Of a stretch of 64,000 nucleotides of DNA, positions 17,830-27,951 are shown one piece after another. Numbering within the stretch: the first letter of the stretch is position 1; each line of letters begins with the position of its first letter. The position numbers and the translations under genes are program-made. The notes under the pieces were generated by a model. That model saw only the letters and a program-made list of their open reading frames with translations. It had not been told where the DNA came from and made no database searches. Source of the stretch: Magnetospirillum sp. UT-4 (lineage in GTDB: Bacteria > Pseudomonadota > Alphaproteobacteria > Rhodospirillales > Magnetospirillaceae); contig NZ_CACVCG010000112.1 in NCBI RefSeq assembly GCF_902729435.1, forward strand, positions 85,291 to 149,290, written 5' to 3'.

Positions 17830-18065
17830 GGGTGGCGGCAGGGCTGGACTGGCGCGAGGACGGCGACGGCTGGACCGCCGAGGACCGCACCGGCACCTTC
17901 CGCCTGGTGGAAGTCGGCCCCGGCCAGTGGATGGATTTCTGGTGGCGGCGGGAAGAGGGATGCGGCTGCGGCGCGCCGGCCCGCGGCGGCCGCGACTGGC
18001 CCGATTTCGAGAGTGCGGCGGCGGCCATCGTCGCGCTGGCCCATGCCGAATTCGAGGCGGCGTGA
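17826..18065 (+). CDS. Small conserved-looking protein of unknown function
   Basis: A 79-residue protein translationally coupled to gor (ATGA) and to the following radical SAM gene (TGATG). It has no signal peptide and no recognised domain. The sequence is rich in Trp and Asp, has a GCGCGAP stretch with two Cys separated by one Gly, and ends in an Ala-rich helix. Overlaps on both sides and codon use like the neighbours support a real gene. Function unknown. Confidence 0.65.
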   Translation: MRVAAGLDWREDGDGWTAEDRTGTFRLVEVGPGQWMDFWWRREEGCGCGAPARGGRDWPDFESAAAAIVALAHAEFEAA

Positions 18066-18940
18066 TGCTCGACTACGATTTCCCGCTGTGGCGGCCGCCC
18101 AGCGAAGGCGACAACCTGATCATCCAGGCCACCATCGGCTGCCGCTTCAACGGCTGCACCTTCTGTTCCATGTACAAGGGCAAGCGCTACCGCGCCCGCG
18201 GCCTGGACGAGGTGTTCGCCGACATCGACCTGGCGGCGGCGCGGTGGCCCGACGCCCACCGGGTGTTCCTGGCCGACGGCGACGCCTACACCCTGCCCAC
18301 CGAGACCCTGGACGCCATCTGCCGGCGCCTGGCCGAGCGCCTGCCCGACCTGCAGCGGGTCTCGGCCTATGCCACGCCGTTCAACCTGCTGGCCAAGCCG
18401 GCCGAGGAGATCCGGCACCTCAGGACGCTGAAGCTGTCGCTGGTCTATCTCGGGATCGAGACCGGCTCGGACATGCTGCTGAAGCGCATCGGCAAGGGCA
18501 GCGCCAAAATCATGGAGAACGGGCTGGCCCGCGCCGCCGAGGCCGGGCTCAAGGTCTCGGCCACGGTGATCACCGGCCTGGGCGGCAAGCGCTTCTGGCA
18601 GGAGCACATCGACGCCACCGCCGACATGGTCAACCGGGTGCCGCCGACATATCTCTCGACCCTGCAGCTGGGCCTGGACGAGGACGTGGCCCAGGGCTTC
18701 GTCGAGCGCTTCGAGGGCACCTTCGAGCGCCAGGACGATCACGGTGTGTTGCTGGAGCTGAAACGGCTGGTGGAACGCCTCGATCCGCCCGCCCCGGTGA
18801 TCTTCCGCTCCAACCATGCCAGCAACGCCCTGCCGCTGGCCGGCACCCTGCCCAAGGACAAGGACAAGGTTCTGGCCCAGATCGATGCGGCGCTGGCCGG
18901 GGACCGGGGGCTGCGGCCCCAGTGGGCGCGGGGGTTGTGA
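18065..18940 (+). CDS. Radical SAM protein (B12-independent, unknown substrate)
   Basis: A 291-residue radical S-adenosylmethionine enzyme. The [4Fe-4S] cluster cysteines are Cys26, Cys31 and Cys34 (C-x4-C-x2-C in GCRFNGCTFC), the spacing seen in Elp3/MiaB-like COG1032 relatives. A glycine-rich VFLADGDAYTL strand and the YLGIETGSDMLL segment complete the SAM-binding barrel. No extra cluster or accessory domain is present, so the substrate is unknown. It is the last gene of the run starting with gor and is followed by a CCCTCCCC/GGGGAGGG hairpin. Confidence 0.85.
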   Translation: MLDYDFPLWRPPSEGDNLIIQATIGCRFNGCTFCSMYKGKRYRARGLDEVFADIDLAAARWPDAHRVFLADGDAYTLPTETLDAICRRLAERLPDLQRVSAYATPFNLLAKPAEEIRHLRTLKLSLVYLGIETGSDMLLKRIGKGSAKIMENGLARAAEAGLKVSATVITGLGGKRFWQEHIDATADMVNRVPPTYLSTLQLGLDEDVAQGFVERFEGTFERQDDHGVLLELKRLVERLDPPAPVIFRSNHASNALPLAGTLPKDKDKVLAQIDAALAGDRGLRPQWARGL

Positions 18941-18948
18941 GATGGGCT

Positions 18949-18970
18949 CCCTCCCCATGGAAGGGGAGGG
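18949..18970. terminator. Hairpin between convergent genes
   Basis: CCCTCCCC (18949-18956) and GGGGAGGG (18963-18970) form a strong stem between the radical SAM gene and the convergent DedA gene. There is no T run, so it may be a Rho-independent-like pause or part of the CTCCCC/GGGGAG repeat family seen near 1973. Confidence 0.4.
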
Positions 18971-18977
18971 GGGCGGC

Positions 18978-19607
18978 TCACACGTCCGGCCGCGTCTCGC
19001 AGATGCCGGCCTCGGCTTCCTTGGCCTCGATCTCGCGCATCCGCTTCTTCTGCCCGAAATAACCGTAGGCGCCGACCAGGCCGGCCAGCAGGACGAAGCC
19101 GACCAGCATGTACCACTTGTTCTCGCCCAGCCATTCCTCGAGCGCGCGGCCCAGCCAGTAGCCGCCCCAGGCGAAGGTGTGGGCCCAGACCATGGCGGCG
19201 ATGAAGTTCAGCGCGGCATAGCGCAGCCGCGGCACGCCCGATATGCCGATGACGAAGGGGGCGACGTTGCGGATGCCGTAGATGAAGCGGAACGACAGGA
19301 TGAACAGGGTGGGGTGGGTCTTCACCAGGTGGAAGGCCCAGTCGATCTTCTTGCCCAGGGTCGGCCAGCGCGCCAGCAGCGGCGTGCCGTAGCGGCGTCC
19401 GATATAGTAGTAGAGCTGGTCGCCGAGGAAGCTGCCGCAGAAGGCGAACAGCGCCAGCATCTCCACCGAGATGTTGTACTTGCCCTCCGAGGCGATGGCG
19501 CCGGTGACGATCACCACCGTCTCGCCTTCGACGAAGGTCCAGGCGAGGATCAGCGGGTAGAGCAGGAACCCGTAATCCGTAAGGATGGTCTGAAGCAGAT
19601 CGTCCAA
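18978..19607 (-). CDS. DedA-family membrane protein
   Basis: Inner-membrane protein of the DedA/VTT family; members act as lipid (undecaprenyl phosphate or phospholipid) flippases or affect proton homeostasis. The 209-residue protein has about five hydrophobic segments and the family motifs FVEGETVVIVTG, GDQLYYYIGRRYG and FRFIYGIRNVAPFVIG, the last containing the conserved Arg and Gly. The start is a TTG at 19607; no better in-frame start is near. The C-terminal tail is charged and cytoplasmic. Confidence 0.87.
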   Translation of the reverse strand: MDDLLQTILTDYGFLLYPLILAWTFVEGETVVIVTGAIASEGKYNISVEMLALFAFCGSFLGDQLYYYIGRRYGTPLLARWPTLGKKIDWAFHLVKTHPTLFILSFRFIYGIRNVAPFVIGISGVPRLRYAALNFIAAMVWAHTFAWGGYWLGRALEEWLGENKWYMLVGFVLLAGLVGAYGYFGQKKRMREIEAKEAEAGICETRPDV

Positions 19608-19717
19608 GGGAACCTGTCCGGTCGCGGTGGGCCAAGTGGGCGGGCGAAGTATGGGCGGGCGTCAGGCGATGGATAGCACGGCTCCGCGCCGCCGTCGACC
19701 GCGACCGGCGGACCTGC

Positions 19718-20797
19718 CTACGAGTTGCGCGGACGGATGCGGGTGACGTGGCCCATCTTGCGCCCCGAGCGCGCCTCGGCCTTGCCATAGAGGTGCAGCT
19801 TGGCGTCCGGATCGGCCAGAATCGCGGCCCAGTCGTTGACGTCGTCGCCGATCAGATTCCTCATCACCGCGTCGGAATGGCGCGCCGGGCTGCCCAGGGG
19901 CAGGCCGCAGACGGCGCGCACGAATTGCTCGAACTGGTCGGTGACGCAGGCATCGATGGTCCAGTGTCCGGAATTGTGCGGCCGCGGCGCCATTTCGTTG
20001 GCCAGGATGGCGCCGTCCTTGGTGACGAACAGCTCGACCGCCAGCAGGCCGACCAGATCCAGCGCCTCCGCCGCGCGGCGCGCCACCTCCAGCGCCGCCC
20101 GGGCGGTGGCGTCGGAGATGGGGGCGGGGATGGTGGTGGTGTCGAGGATGTGGTTGGCGTGCACGTTCCACGCCGGGTCGAAGGCGGCCATGGCGCCGTC
20201 CAGGCCGCGCGCCACGATTACCGAAATCTCGCCGGCGAAGTCGATGAAGCCCTCAAGGACTCCGACCGCATTGCCCATATAGGACCACGCCTGGTCGAGG
20301 TCGGTGGACTCGGTGATCTTGACCTGGCCCTTGCCGTCATAGCCCAGCCGGGTGGTCTTCAGGATCGACGGACGGCCGATGCGGGCCACCGCCTCGCGCA
20401 GCTGCTCCGGCCCGGCGATTTCGGCCCAGGGGGCGGTGGCGATGCCGATGGAATTGAAGAAGCGCTTCTCGTGGATGCGGTCCTGCGCCACCTCGAGCAC
20501 CCGCCACGAGGGGCGCACCGGCACCAGCGACGACAGCAGCCGCACCGAATCGGCGGGGATGTTCTCGAACTCGAAGGTGACCACGTCGACCGAGCGGGCG
20601 AAGGCCTCCAGCGCGGCGAGATCGGTGTAGTCGGCGACGGTGGCGGCGGCCGAGACCTGCTGCGCCGGGCTGTCGGCCTCGGGGCAGAAGACGTGGACGC
20701 GGTAGCCCAGCCGCGCCGCCGCCAGGGCCGCCATGCGCCCGAGCTGGCCGCCGCCGATGATGCCGATGGTCCCGCCGGGAGCGAGGGGCGCGGTCAT
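19718..20797 (-). CDS. purK: N5-carboxyaminoimidazole ribonucleotide synthase PurK
   Basis: ATP-grasp enzyme that carboxylates AIR with bicarbonate to N5-CAIR. The 359-residue protein has the N-terminal IGIIGGGQLGRM motif, the FEFENIP strand, the ATP-binding loop around LKTTRLGYDGKGQ, and the metal-binding NEMAPRPHNSGH block. It starts nine bases after the purE stop in a purE-purK operon. Confidence 0.97.
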   Translation of the reverse strand: MTAPLAPGGTIGIIGGGQLGRMAALAAARLGYRVHVFCPEADSPAQQVSAAATVADYTDLAALEAFARSVDVVTFEFENIPADSVRLLSSLVPVRPSWRVLEVAQDRIHEKRFFNSIGIATAPWAEIAGPEQLREAVARIGRPSILKTTRLGYDGKGQVKITESTDLDQAWSYMGNAVGVLEGFIDFAGEISVIVARGLDGAMAAFDPAWNVHANHILDTTTIPAPISDATARAALEVARRAAEALDLVGLLAVELFVTKDGAILANEMAPRPHNSGHWTIDACVTDQFEQFVRAVCGLPLGSPARHSDAVMRNLIGDDVNDWAAILADPDAKLHLYGKAEARSGRKMGHVTRIRPRNS

Positions 20798-20806
20798 GTC
20801 CGGGGC

Positions 20807-21322
20807 CTAGACGATCAGGTCGGGATGGTCGGGATCGACCGGCTTCTCCGCCACCGAGGCGGTCTGCGTCTCGCGCCAGGCTTCCAGCCGCCCGGCCAGG
20901 GCCTCGTCGCCCAAAGCCAGGATCGAGGCCGCCAGCAGGCCGGCATTGGTGGCCCCGGCCTTGCCGATGGCCAGGGTGCCCACCGGCACGCCGCCCGGCA
21001 TCTGGACGATGGAATACAGGGAATCGATGCCCTTCATGGTGCGGCTTTCCACCGGCACGCCCAGCACCGGCAGGGTGGTCATGGCCGCCGCCATGCCCGG
21101 CAGGTGGGCGGCGCCGCCGGCCCCGGCGACGATGACCTTGAGCCCGCGCGCCCGGGCGCCGGTGGCATAGTCGTAAAGTCGCTTCGGCGTGCGGTGGGCC
21201 GAGACCACCCGGGTCTCGTAGGCGACGCCCAGTTCGGCCAGCACCGACGCGGCGTGGCGCATGGTCTCCCAATCGGACTGGCTGCCCATGATGATGCCGA
21301 CCAGCGGAATCTTCTTCGTCAT
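20807..21322 (-). CDS. purE: N5-CAIR mutase PurE
   Basis: Converts N5-CAIR to CAIR in purine synthesis, working directly after PurK. The 171-residue class I PurE has [13 protein letters not shown] near the N-terminus, the active-site SAHRTPKRL and [11 protein letters not shown] loops, and the [12 protein letters not shown] helix. The ATG at 21322 is chosen from family alignment; an upstream in-frame ATG would add an unrelated 40 residues. Confidence 0.97.
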   Translation of the reverse strand: MTKKIPLVGIIMGSQSDWETMRHAASVLAELGVAYETRVVSAHRTPKRLYDYATGARARGLKVIVAGAGGAAHLPGMAAAMTTLPVLGVPVESRTMKGIDSLYSIVQMPGGVPVGTLAIGKAGATNAGLLAASILALGDEALAGRLEAWRETQTASVAEKPVDPDHPDLIV

Positions 21323-21422
21323 CGTCGTCGGTCCCTGGAACGGGAAAGGGCGGATTATAGGAATCGCGGGCGCGCGTGCAAGCGTCATGCTAGACTGTGC
21401 GCTGTCCACCGGGTCCGGGGCC

Positions 21423-22157
21423 ATGGGCGACGAGTATCGCACCGAGCGCGTTCAGCGCAGTCAGATGATCAACGAATTCGCGCTCGAGCACGACAATGCG
21501 CGGCGCCACCTGCCGCCCCACGCCTATCAGGCGCCGGCCCGGCCGCAGCACCGCTCCGCCGCCGACATCGCCTCGGTGCTGGGCCTGCCCGCCGAGCTGG
21601 TGACGGCCGAGCTGCTGGAGGCCCTGGTGCCGGTGCTGGTCGAACTGGACCGCCTGCGCCTGCTGTCCGAGCAGGCCGAGCGCCGCTTCGCCTGGCTGGA
21701 GCGCCAGTCCGACCGCCATTCGGTGGTCCCCTGCCTGACCCGGCGCGCCTTCATGCGCGAACTCGAATCCTTCCTGCTGGCCGGCGGCGACGCCCACGGC
21801 ACGCTGGCCCTGGTGCAGGTGGCCGGGATCGAGGCGGTGCGCCAGATCTACGGCCTGGCCGCCGGCGACGGCGCGCTGCGCCACGTCTGCGCCAACATCC
21901 TGGGCGCGCTCAGGGCCTCCGATCTGGTCGGCTGCCTGGGCGGCAGCGACTTCGCGGTGCTGCTGCCCGGCACCGACCTCGCCCAGGCCGGGGCCAAGCT
22001 GGGCGAGATCACCGCCCGCCTGGCCGACCCACCCTATACCTGGCTGGGCCAGCGCATCCCGCTCACGCCCGGGACCGGTCTTTACCAGCTGCGCCGCGGC
22101 GAAGGCGCCGAACAGGCGCTGGCCGCCGCCGATCGCAGGCGCCGGGGGCTGGAGTAG
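21423..22157 (+). CDS. Degenerate GGDEF-domain protein
   Basis: A 244-residue protein with an Ala/Leu-rich helical N-terminus (1-95) and a GGDEF-like domain (about 98-240). The active-site motif is GGSDF (173-177), and the first metal-binding Asp region, normally DxDxFK, reads VQVAGIE, so cyclase activity is very unlikely. The inhibitory I-site RxxD is kept as RASD (164-167), five residues before the motif, suggesting a c-di-GMP receptor. An alternative ATG lies at 21387. It is divergent from purE. Confidence 0.8.
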   Translation: MGDEYRTERVQRSQMINEFALEHDNARRHLPPHAYQAPARPQHRSAADIASVLGLPAELVTAELLEALVPVLVELDRLRLLSEQAERRFAWLERQSDRHSVVPCLTRRAFMRELESFLLAGGDAHGTLALVQVAGIEAVRQIYGLAAGDGALRHVCANILGALRASDLVGCLGGSDFAVLLPGTDLAQAGAKLGEITARLADPPYTWLGQRIPLTPGTGLYQLRRGEGAEQALAAADRRRRGLE

Positions 22158-22215
22158 GGGTGGGTAGGTCCGGACTCACCCGCTCGCAATTATCGCATCT
22201 GCACACTGCCCATTG

Positions 22216-22289
22216 CCACCCCCAACGGGTGGTTCAACTGCCACCCATGTAATTTTCCCCTCCACCCCACCCGGGTGTTTCGGGTGGGG
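22216..22289. promoter_or_regulatory. Two hairpins upstream of cbbM
   Basis: The 240-base gap before cbbM holds CCACCC-N5-GGGTGG (22216-22232) and a nine-bp stem, CCCCACCCG/CGGGTGGGG (22265-22289, seven-base loop). They may be the terminator of the upstream gene or leader structures for cbbM. No clear LysR/CbbR-type T-N11-A palindrome or cbbR gene is seen. Confidence 0.4.
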
Positions 22290-22397
22290 GCGGGTTCGGG
22301 CATTCTCGCCGCATTCGAACCGGGCGCTTCCGTGGGGAGGTCGATGGTTCGGCGGCAACAGGCCCAACCAACACCGACGAGATAGGGGAACGATCCC

Positions 22398-23783
22398 ATG
22401 GACCAGTCCAGTCGCTATGCCAATCTGAACCTCAAGGAAGAAGACCTCATCGCGGGCGGCAAGCACATCCTGTGCGCCTACGTGATGAAGCCGAAGGCGG
22501 GCTACGAGGCGGTCTCCACCGCCGCCCACTTCGCCGCCGAGTCTTCGACCGGCACCAATGTCGAGGTCTGCACCACCGACGACTTCACCCGCGGCGTCGA
22601 CGCGCTGGTCTACGAGGTCAAGGACATCGGCAACGGCGAATATCTGATGAAGATCGCCTATCCGAACGAGCTGTTCGATCGCAACGTCATCGACGGCCGC
22701 GCCATGATCGTGTCGTTCCTGACGCTGACCATCGGCAACAACCAGGGCATGGGCGACGTCGAGTACGCCAAGATGTGGGACTTCTACGTCCCGCGCGAGC
22801 TGCTGACGCTGTTCGACGGCCCGGCCATGAACATCGAGGACATGTGGCGCGTGCTCGGCCGCCCGCAGGTCAACGGCGGCATGGTGGTCGGCACCATCAT
22901 CAAGCCGAAGCTGGGCCTGCGTCCCAAGCCCTTCGCCGATGCCTGCCTGCAGTTCTGGCTGGGCGGCGACTTCATCAAGAACGACGAGCCCCAGGGCAAC
23001 CAGGTGTTCGCCCCGCTGAAGGAGACCATCACCCTGGTCGCCGAGGCCATGGAGAAGGCCCAGCAGGAGACCGGCGAGGCCAAGATCTTCTCGGCCAACA
23101 TCACCGCCGACGATCCCTTCGAGATGATCCGCCGCGGCGAGCTGATCCTCGAGATCTTCGGCAAGAACGCCAGCCATGTCGCCTTCCTGGTCGACGGCTA
23201 CGTCGGCGGCCCGACCGCCATCACCACCTGCCGCCGCTACTTCCCCAACCAGTTCCTGCACTACCACCGTGCCGGCCACGGTGCGGTCACCTCCAAGCAG
23301 TCCAAGCGCGGCTACTCGGTGATGACCCACATGAAGATGTCCCGCCTGCAGGGCGCCTCGGGCATCCACACCGGCACCATGGGCTACGGCAAGATGGAAG
23401 GCGACAAGGACGAGAAGATCGTCGCCTACATGCTGGAGCGCGACGTCGCCGACGGCCACTACTTCCGCCAGGAATGGCACGGCATGAAGTCCACCACCCC
23501 GATCATCTCGGGCGGCATGAATGCGCTGCGCCTGCCCGGCTTCTTCGACAATCTGGGCCATTCCAACGTGATCCAGACCTCGGGCGGCGGCGCCTTCGGC
23601 CACAAGGACGGCGGCACCGTCGGTGCGAAGTCGCTCCGCCTGGCGCACGAGGCCTGGCAGCGCGGCATCAACCTGATCGACTTCGCCCAGGAGCATCCCG
23701 AGCTGAAGGGCGCCTTCGAAAGCTTCCCGGCCGACGCCGACAAGCTCTATCCCGGCTGGCGCGAGAAGCTGAAGGCCCGCTGA
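22398..23783 (+). CDS. cbbM: Form II RuBisCO large subunit
   Basis: Ribulose-1,5-bisphosphate carboxylase of the dimeric L2 type, which needs no small subunit. The 461-residue protein matches the form II length. The carbamylation and metal site reads [10 protein letters not shown], the N-terminal catalytic [11 protein letters not shown] and the loop 6 region with [11 protein letters not shown] are present, and the late [10 protein letters not shown] phosphate-binding loop is intact. Form II enzymes suit low-oxygen, high-CO2 growth. It is followed 92 bases later by phosphoribulokinase, so the two Calvin-specific enzymes are together. Confidence 0.98.
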   Translation: MDQSSRYANLNLKEEDLIAGGKHILCAYVMKPKAGYEAVSTAAHFAAESSTGTNVEVCTTDDFTRGVDALVYEVKDIGNGEYLMKIAYPNELFDRNVIDGRAMIVSFLTLTIGNNQGMGDVEYAKMWDFYVPRELLTLFDGPAMNIEDMWRVLGRPQVNGGMVVGTIIKPKLGLRPKPFADACLQFWLGGDFIKNDEPQGNQVFAPLKETITLVAEAMEKAQQETGEAKIFSANITADDPFEMIRRGELILEIFGKNASHVAFLVDGYVGGPTAITTCRRYFPNQFLHYHRAGHGAVTSKQSKRGYSVMTHMKMSRLQGASGIHTGTMGYGKMEGDKDEKIVAYMLERDVADGHYFRQEWHGMKSTTPIISGGMNALRLPGFFDNLGHSNVIQTSGGGAFGHKDGGTVGAKSLRLAHEAWQRGINLIDFAQEHPELKGAFESFPADADKLYPGWREKLKAR

Positions 23784-23875
23784 GTCCACGCTCGGCAGGC
23801 CCAATAAAGAAACGGGGTAACGGGGGAGCGGGCACAAGTCCGCCCCCCGCCCTCCAGCATAAGGAGAGGAAGGCC

Positions 23876-24769
23876 GTGTCCAGGAAGCATCCGATCATCG
23901 CCGTCACCGGTTCGTCCGGCGCGGGCACCAGCACCGTCAAGGAAGCGTTCGAGCACATGTTCCGGCGCGAGGGCATCAACCCCGCCGTGATCGAGGGCGA
24001 CAGCTTCCACCGCTTCAACCGCGTCGACATGAAGAAGGCGATGGCGGAAGCCGAGAAGACCGGCAACAGCCATTTCAGCCATTTCGGCGCCGACGCCAAC
24101 CTGTTCGGCGAGATCGAGCAGCTGTTCCGCCAGTACGGCGAGACCGGCCGCGGTCGCCGCCGCTTCTACATCCACAATGACGAGGAAGCCCAGCGCTTCT
24201 CGCATTACGGCGTCAAGTCGGGCGAGTTCACCCCGTGGGAAGACCTCGAGGGCAATTCCGACCTGCTGTTCTACGAGGGCCTGCACGGCTGCGTCGCCAC
24301 GCCCGAGCACAACATCGCCCAGCACGCCGACCTCAAGATCGGCGTGGTGCCGGTCATCAACCTGGAATGGATCCAGAAGATCCACCGCGACACCAAGGCC
24401 CGCGGCTATTCCGAGGAAGCGGTGATGGACACCATCCTGCGGCGCATGCACGACTACGTGCATTACATCATCCCGCAGTTCAAGAGCACCGACATCAACT
24501 TCCAGCGCGTGCCGATCGTCGATACCTCGGACCCGATCATCGCCCGCGACATCCCGACCCCGGACGAAAGCCTGGTGGTCATCCGTTTCCGCAAGCCCGA
24601 CCGTTTCCGCGTCGACTTCCCGTTCCTGCTCCAGATGATCAAGGATTCGTGGATGAGCCGGCGCAACACCATCGTGGTTCCTGGCGGCAAGATGGGCCTT
24701 GCCATGGAACTCATCCTTACCCCGATCCTTCGCCGGATCATGGAGGACCGCAGGTCCCTCATGGGATGA
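23876..24769 (+). CDS. cbbP: Phosphoribulokinase
   Basis: Phosphorylates ribulose 5-phosphate to the RuBisCO substrate RuBP. The GTG at 23876, seven bases after AAGGAGAGG, gives 297 residues, the size of the bacterial octameric type. The P-loop GSSGAGTSTVK is near residue 12, followed by EGDSFHRFNRVDM with the catalytic Asp and the EGLHG block. It is the last gene before a strong terminator. Other cbb operon genes (cbbF, cbbA, cbbT) are not next to it. Confidence 0.96.
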   Translation: MSRKHPIIAVTGSSGAGTSTVKEAFEHMFRREGINPAVIEGDSFHRFNRVDMKKAMAEAEKTGNSHFSHFGADANLFGEIEQLFRQYGETGRGRRRFYIHNDEEAQRFSHYGVKSGEFTPWEDLEGNSDLLFYEGLHGCVATPEHNIAQHADLKIGVVPVINLEWIQKIHRDTKARGYSEEAVMDTILRRMHDYVHYIIPQFKSTDINFQRVPIVDTSDPIIARDIPTPDESLVVIRFRKPDRFRVDFPFLLQMIKDSWMSRRNTIVVPGGKMGLAMELILTPILRRIMEDRRSLMG

Positions 24770-24784
24770 CGAAGGAGCCACACT

Positions 24785-24824
24785 GGCCGGCGCCCCCCTC
24801 GGGGTCGCCGGCCTCTTTTTTTTT
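24785..24824 (+). terminator. Intrinsic terminator of cbbM-cbbP
   Basis: GGCCGGCG with a CCCC extension pairs with GGGG and CGCCGGCC, followed by a run of T residues from 24816 to 24824. This is a classic Rho-independent terminator 16 bases after the cbbP stop. Confidence 0.93.
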
Positions 24825-24825
24825 G

Positions 24826-25306
24826 TGTGGCAGGGATTGGCGGGGAATCGGGCTGCCAATTGCACGTCCTGCGCGGACTTGATCCAGTTGCTGTCCGGTT
24901 TAATCTTCGGCGAGGAACGGAATGCCGCGGAAACCTTCAGAAACCGTGGCCCCGTGCCGAAATTGACTCGATCTCGTCCCCCCTCACTCGTCATCGCCGG
25001 GCCACCGGGTCGGGCATTTGGCCAGCCCGGCGGTAAACTTCACGACCCGGCGATCCACGTGGGTCAGTCAAAAAACATTTCGAAACAGTGAGTTAGGCCG
25101 CGCCACGTAGATGCCCGGGTCAAGCCCTGGCATGACGATAAGGGGTGGAGCGAGGTGAACCGGACAGCCGTGGGTCGAGCCCGGCCATGACGCTAACGGG
25201 GCGACCCCGCAAACCCGCGAAGAGCCCTTCTCTTGGGCTCGCCAGACCTTCCTCCCGCAAGCGGGCGGGACGGCGCTCCGTCAACCGGTGACGGCCCCCT
25301 TATTGG
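24826..25306. other. Intergenic region without a supported gene
   Basis: About 480 bases between the cbbP terminator and the convergent 25307-26083 gene. Open frames here have no family likeness or ribosome-binding sites. The segments GATGCCCGGGTCAAGCCC (near 25110) and GGGTCGAGCCCGGCCATGAC (near 25173) look like decayed copies of one dispersed repeat. Nothing else is recognised. Confidence 0.5.
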
Positions 25307-26083
25307 TCAGCCGAAGAGGCCGAGCAATGTGGTCGGCTGCGTCGCCTTCGTGCCGCGGTTCCGAGATCCTCTGGCGGCGAGCGCATCGACCACCTTGGCG
25401 AGGTCGGCCGCATTCTTCTCCGCTTCAGACAATTGGGCGCTTTTGGTCGTCGTGGTCGTGGACGCCAATTTGGCGAGAGCGTCGGCGCCGGCCGATGCTG
25501 TGGCCTCCTTCGTCCGCTCGGCCAGCGCGGCGCTCTGGGCCGCCGAACTGCTCTTGGTCGATTCGATGGCGGAGCGCAACTGGGCTTGCTTCGCCCTCAG
25601 GTCCTCGACCGCGCGGGTGTCGCCCCGCCCCGACGCCGCCTTGATCTGGCTGGTCAGCTGCTGGTCCGCCTTGGACAGGATGTCCTGGGTCTTCTTTCCC
25701 GCCGCGGCGACGGCGCCCTGGAGCGCCGCCGATCCCGTCGCCGCAGAGGTGGTGCTGGCACTCTTGGCCTGCTGCGCCGAGAAGGCCTGCAACCCTGCCC
25801 GGGCGGTGGTCAGGTCATCGACCTTCCTGGTGTCACCCTTGGCCTTGGCCGCCTCGATATTGGCGGCCAGCCGGGCATCGGCCTGTGCGATGGCTTCCTT
25901 GCTGGAGGCGGCCGTCTTCGCCAGGGTCCGGTTGAAGGCGTCGTCGGCGGTGACCTGCTTGACCGAATTATTCTTGCTGTCGGTGGTGTCCGACTTGGTG
26001 GTCAGGCTCTTGCGCGTCTTCGCCACCGAATCGGCGGATGCCTGCGCCAGAATCGATCCGACCGGGCCTAAGCTCACAGGCAT
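25307..26083 (-). CDS. Ala/Lys/Ser-rich helical protein with internal duplication
   Basis: A 258-residue protein not recognised as any family, starting at the ATG at 26083 just after a GGGGGGGAGA stretch. It lacks a signal peptide and membrane helices. Two copies of an approximately 40-residue helical unit are visible, residues 61-100 and 131-171, sharing KGDTRKVDDL / RGDTRAVEDL and AxAxL-type helices. Thr/Ser-rich linkers (about 105-120 and 205-215) separate them, and the ends are short hydrophobic motifs (GPVGSIL and LLGLFG). It is probably an extended coiled-coil protein. Confidence 0.65.
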   Translation of the reverse strand: MPVSLGPVGSILAQASADSVAKTRKSLTTKSDTTDSKNNSVKQVTADDAFNRTLAKTAASSKEAIAQADARLAANIEAAKAKGDTRKVDDLTTARAGLQAFSAQQAKSASTTSAATGSAALQGAVAAAGKKTQDILSKADQQLTSQIKAASGRGDTRAVEDLRAKQAQLRSAIESTKSSSAAQSAALAERTKEATASAGADALAKLASTTTTTKSAQLSEAEKNAADLAKVVDALAARGSRNRGTKATQPTTLLGLFG

Positions 26084-26184
26084 CGTCTCCCCCCCCCTGT
26101 TCCCAGGATTTTCGCTGCGTGACGGCGTTAACCCGCGGTTGATCGTGCCTGAAAACTGCCACGATGATAAGGGGTAATTCGCCG

Positions 26185-26792
26185 TCAGGCGATCTCGGCG
26201 CGGTTGGCGGTCACCGTCACCCGGCCCTCGGCCAGCAGCCTCAGCGCTTCCGGATAAGCCTGGTGCTCCTGCTCCAGCACCCGGGCGGCCAGGGTGTCGG
26301 GGGTGTCGCCGAGCAGCACCGGCACCGCCTTCTGCACCAGGATGGGGCCGTCGTCCAGGTCGGGGGTGACCAGATGGACGGTGCAGCCGTGCAGCTTGAC
26401 CCCGGCCTCGATGGCCCGTTGGTGGGTGTGCAGGCCCTTGAAGCTGGGCAGCAGCGAGGGGTGGATGTTGAGCATCCGGCCCGCCCACGCGCGGGTGAAC
26501 TCGGGCGTCAGCAGGCGCATGAAGCCGGCCAGGCAGACGATCTCCACCGCCGCCGCCCGCAGCGCGGCATCCAGGGCGGCATCGAAGGCGGCGCGGTCGG
26601 GATAGGATTTGTGCGGGATGGTCAGGGTGGCCACGCCGGCCTTCTCCGCCCGCTCCAGCGCATAGGCGCCGGCCACGTTGCTGATCACCAGCACGATCTC
26701 GGCCGGGAAGGCGGGATCGGCGCAGGCATCGAGCAGCGCCTGCAGGTTGGAGCCGCGTCCCGAGACCAGGATTCCGACCTTGCGGCGGACCC

Positions 26793-26796
<4 letters not shown>
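26185..26796 (-). CDS. purN: Phosphoribosylglycinamide formyltransferase PurN
   Basis: Transfers formyl from 10-formyl-THF to GAR in purine synthesis. The 203-residue protein has the [13 protein letters not shown] phosphate-binding start, the catalytic Asn-His pair in [14 protein letters not shown], and the catalytic Asp in TPDLDDGPI. Its ATG overlaps the purM TGA (ATGA), so the two are translationally coupled. Confidence 0.97.
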
Positions 26797-27869
<1,073 letters not shown>

Positions 27870-27951
27870 GGTCTTCCTCGTCGGCTGGCGTGTGATATGG
27901 TACCGCCCGTTCCTGGGCGCGCCGAAGATACTCCAACCCGGACGGTTTTCA

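Noticed and set aside
24699..25091. 130-codon plus-strand open frame over the cbbP end and terminator
   Set aside because: It reads through the cbbP terminator and has no recognisable sequence.
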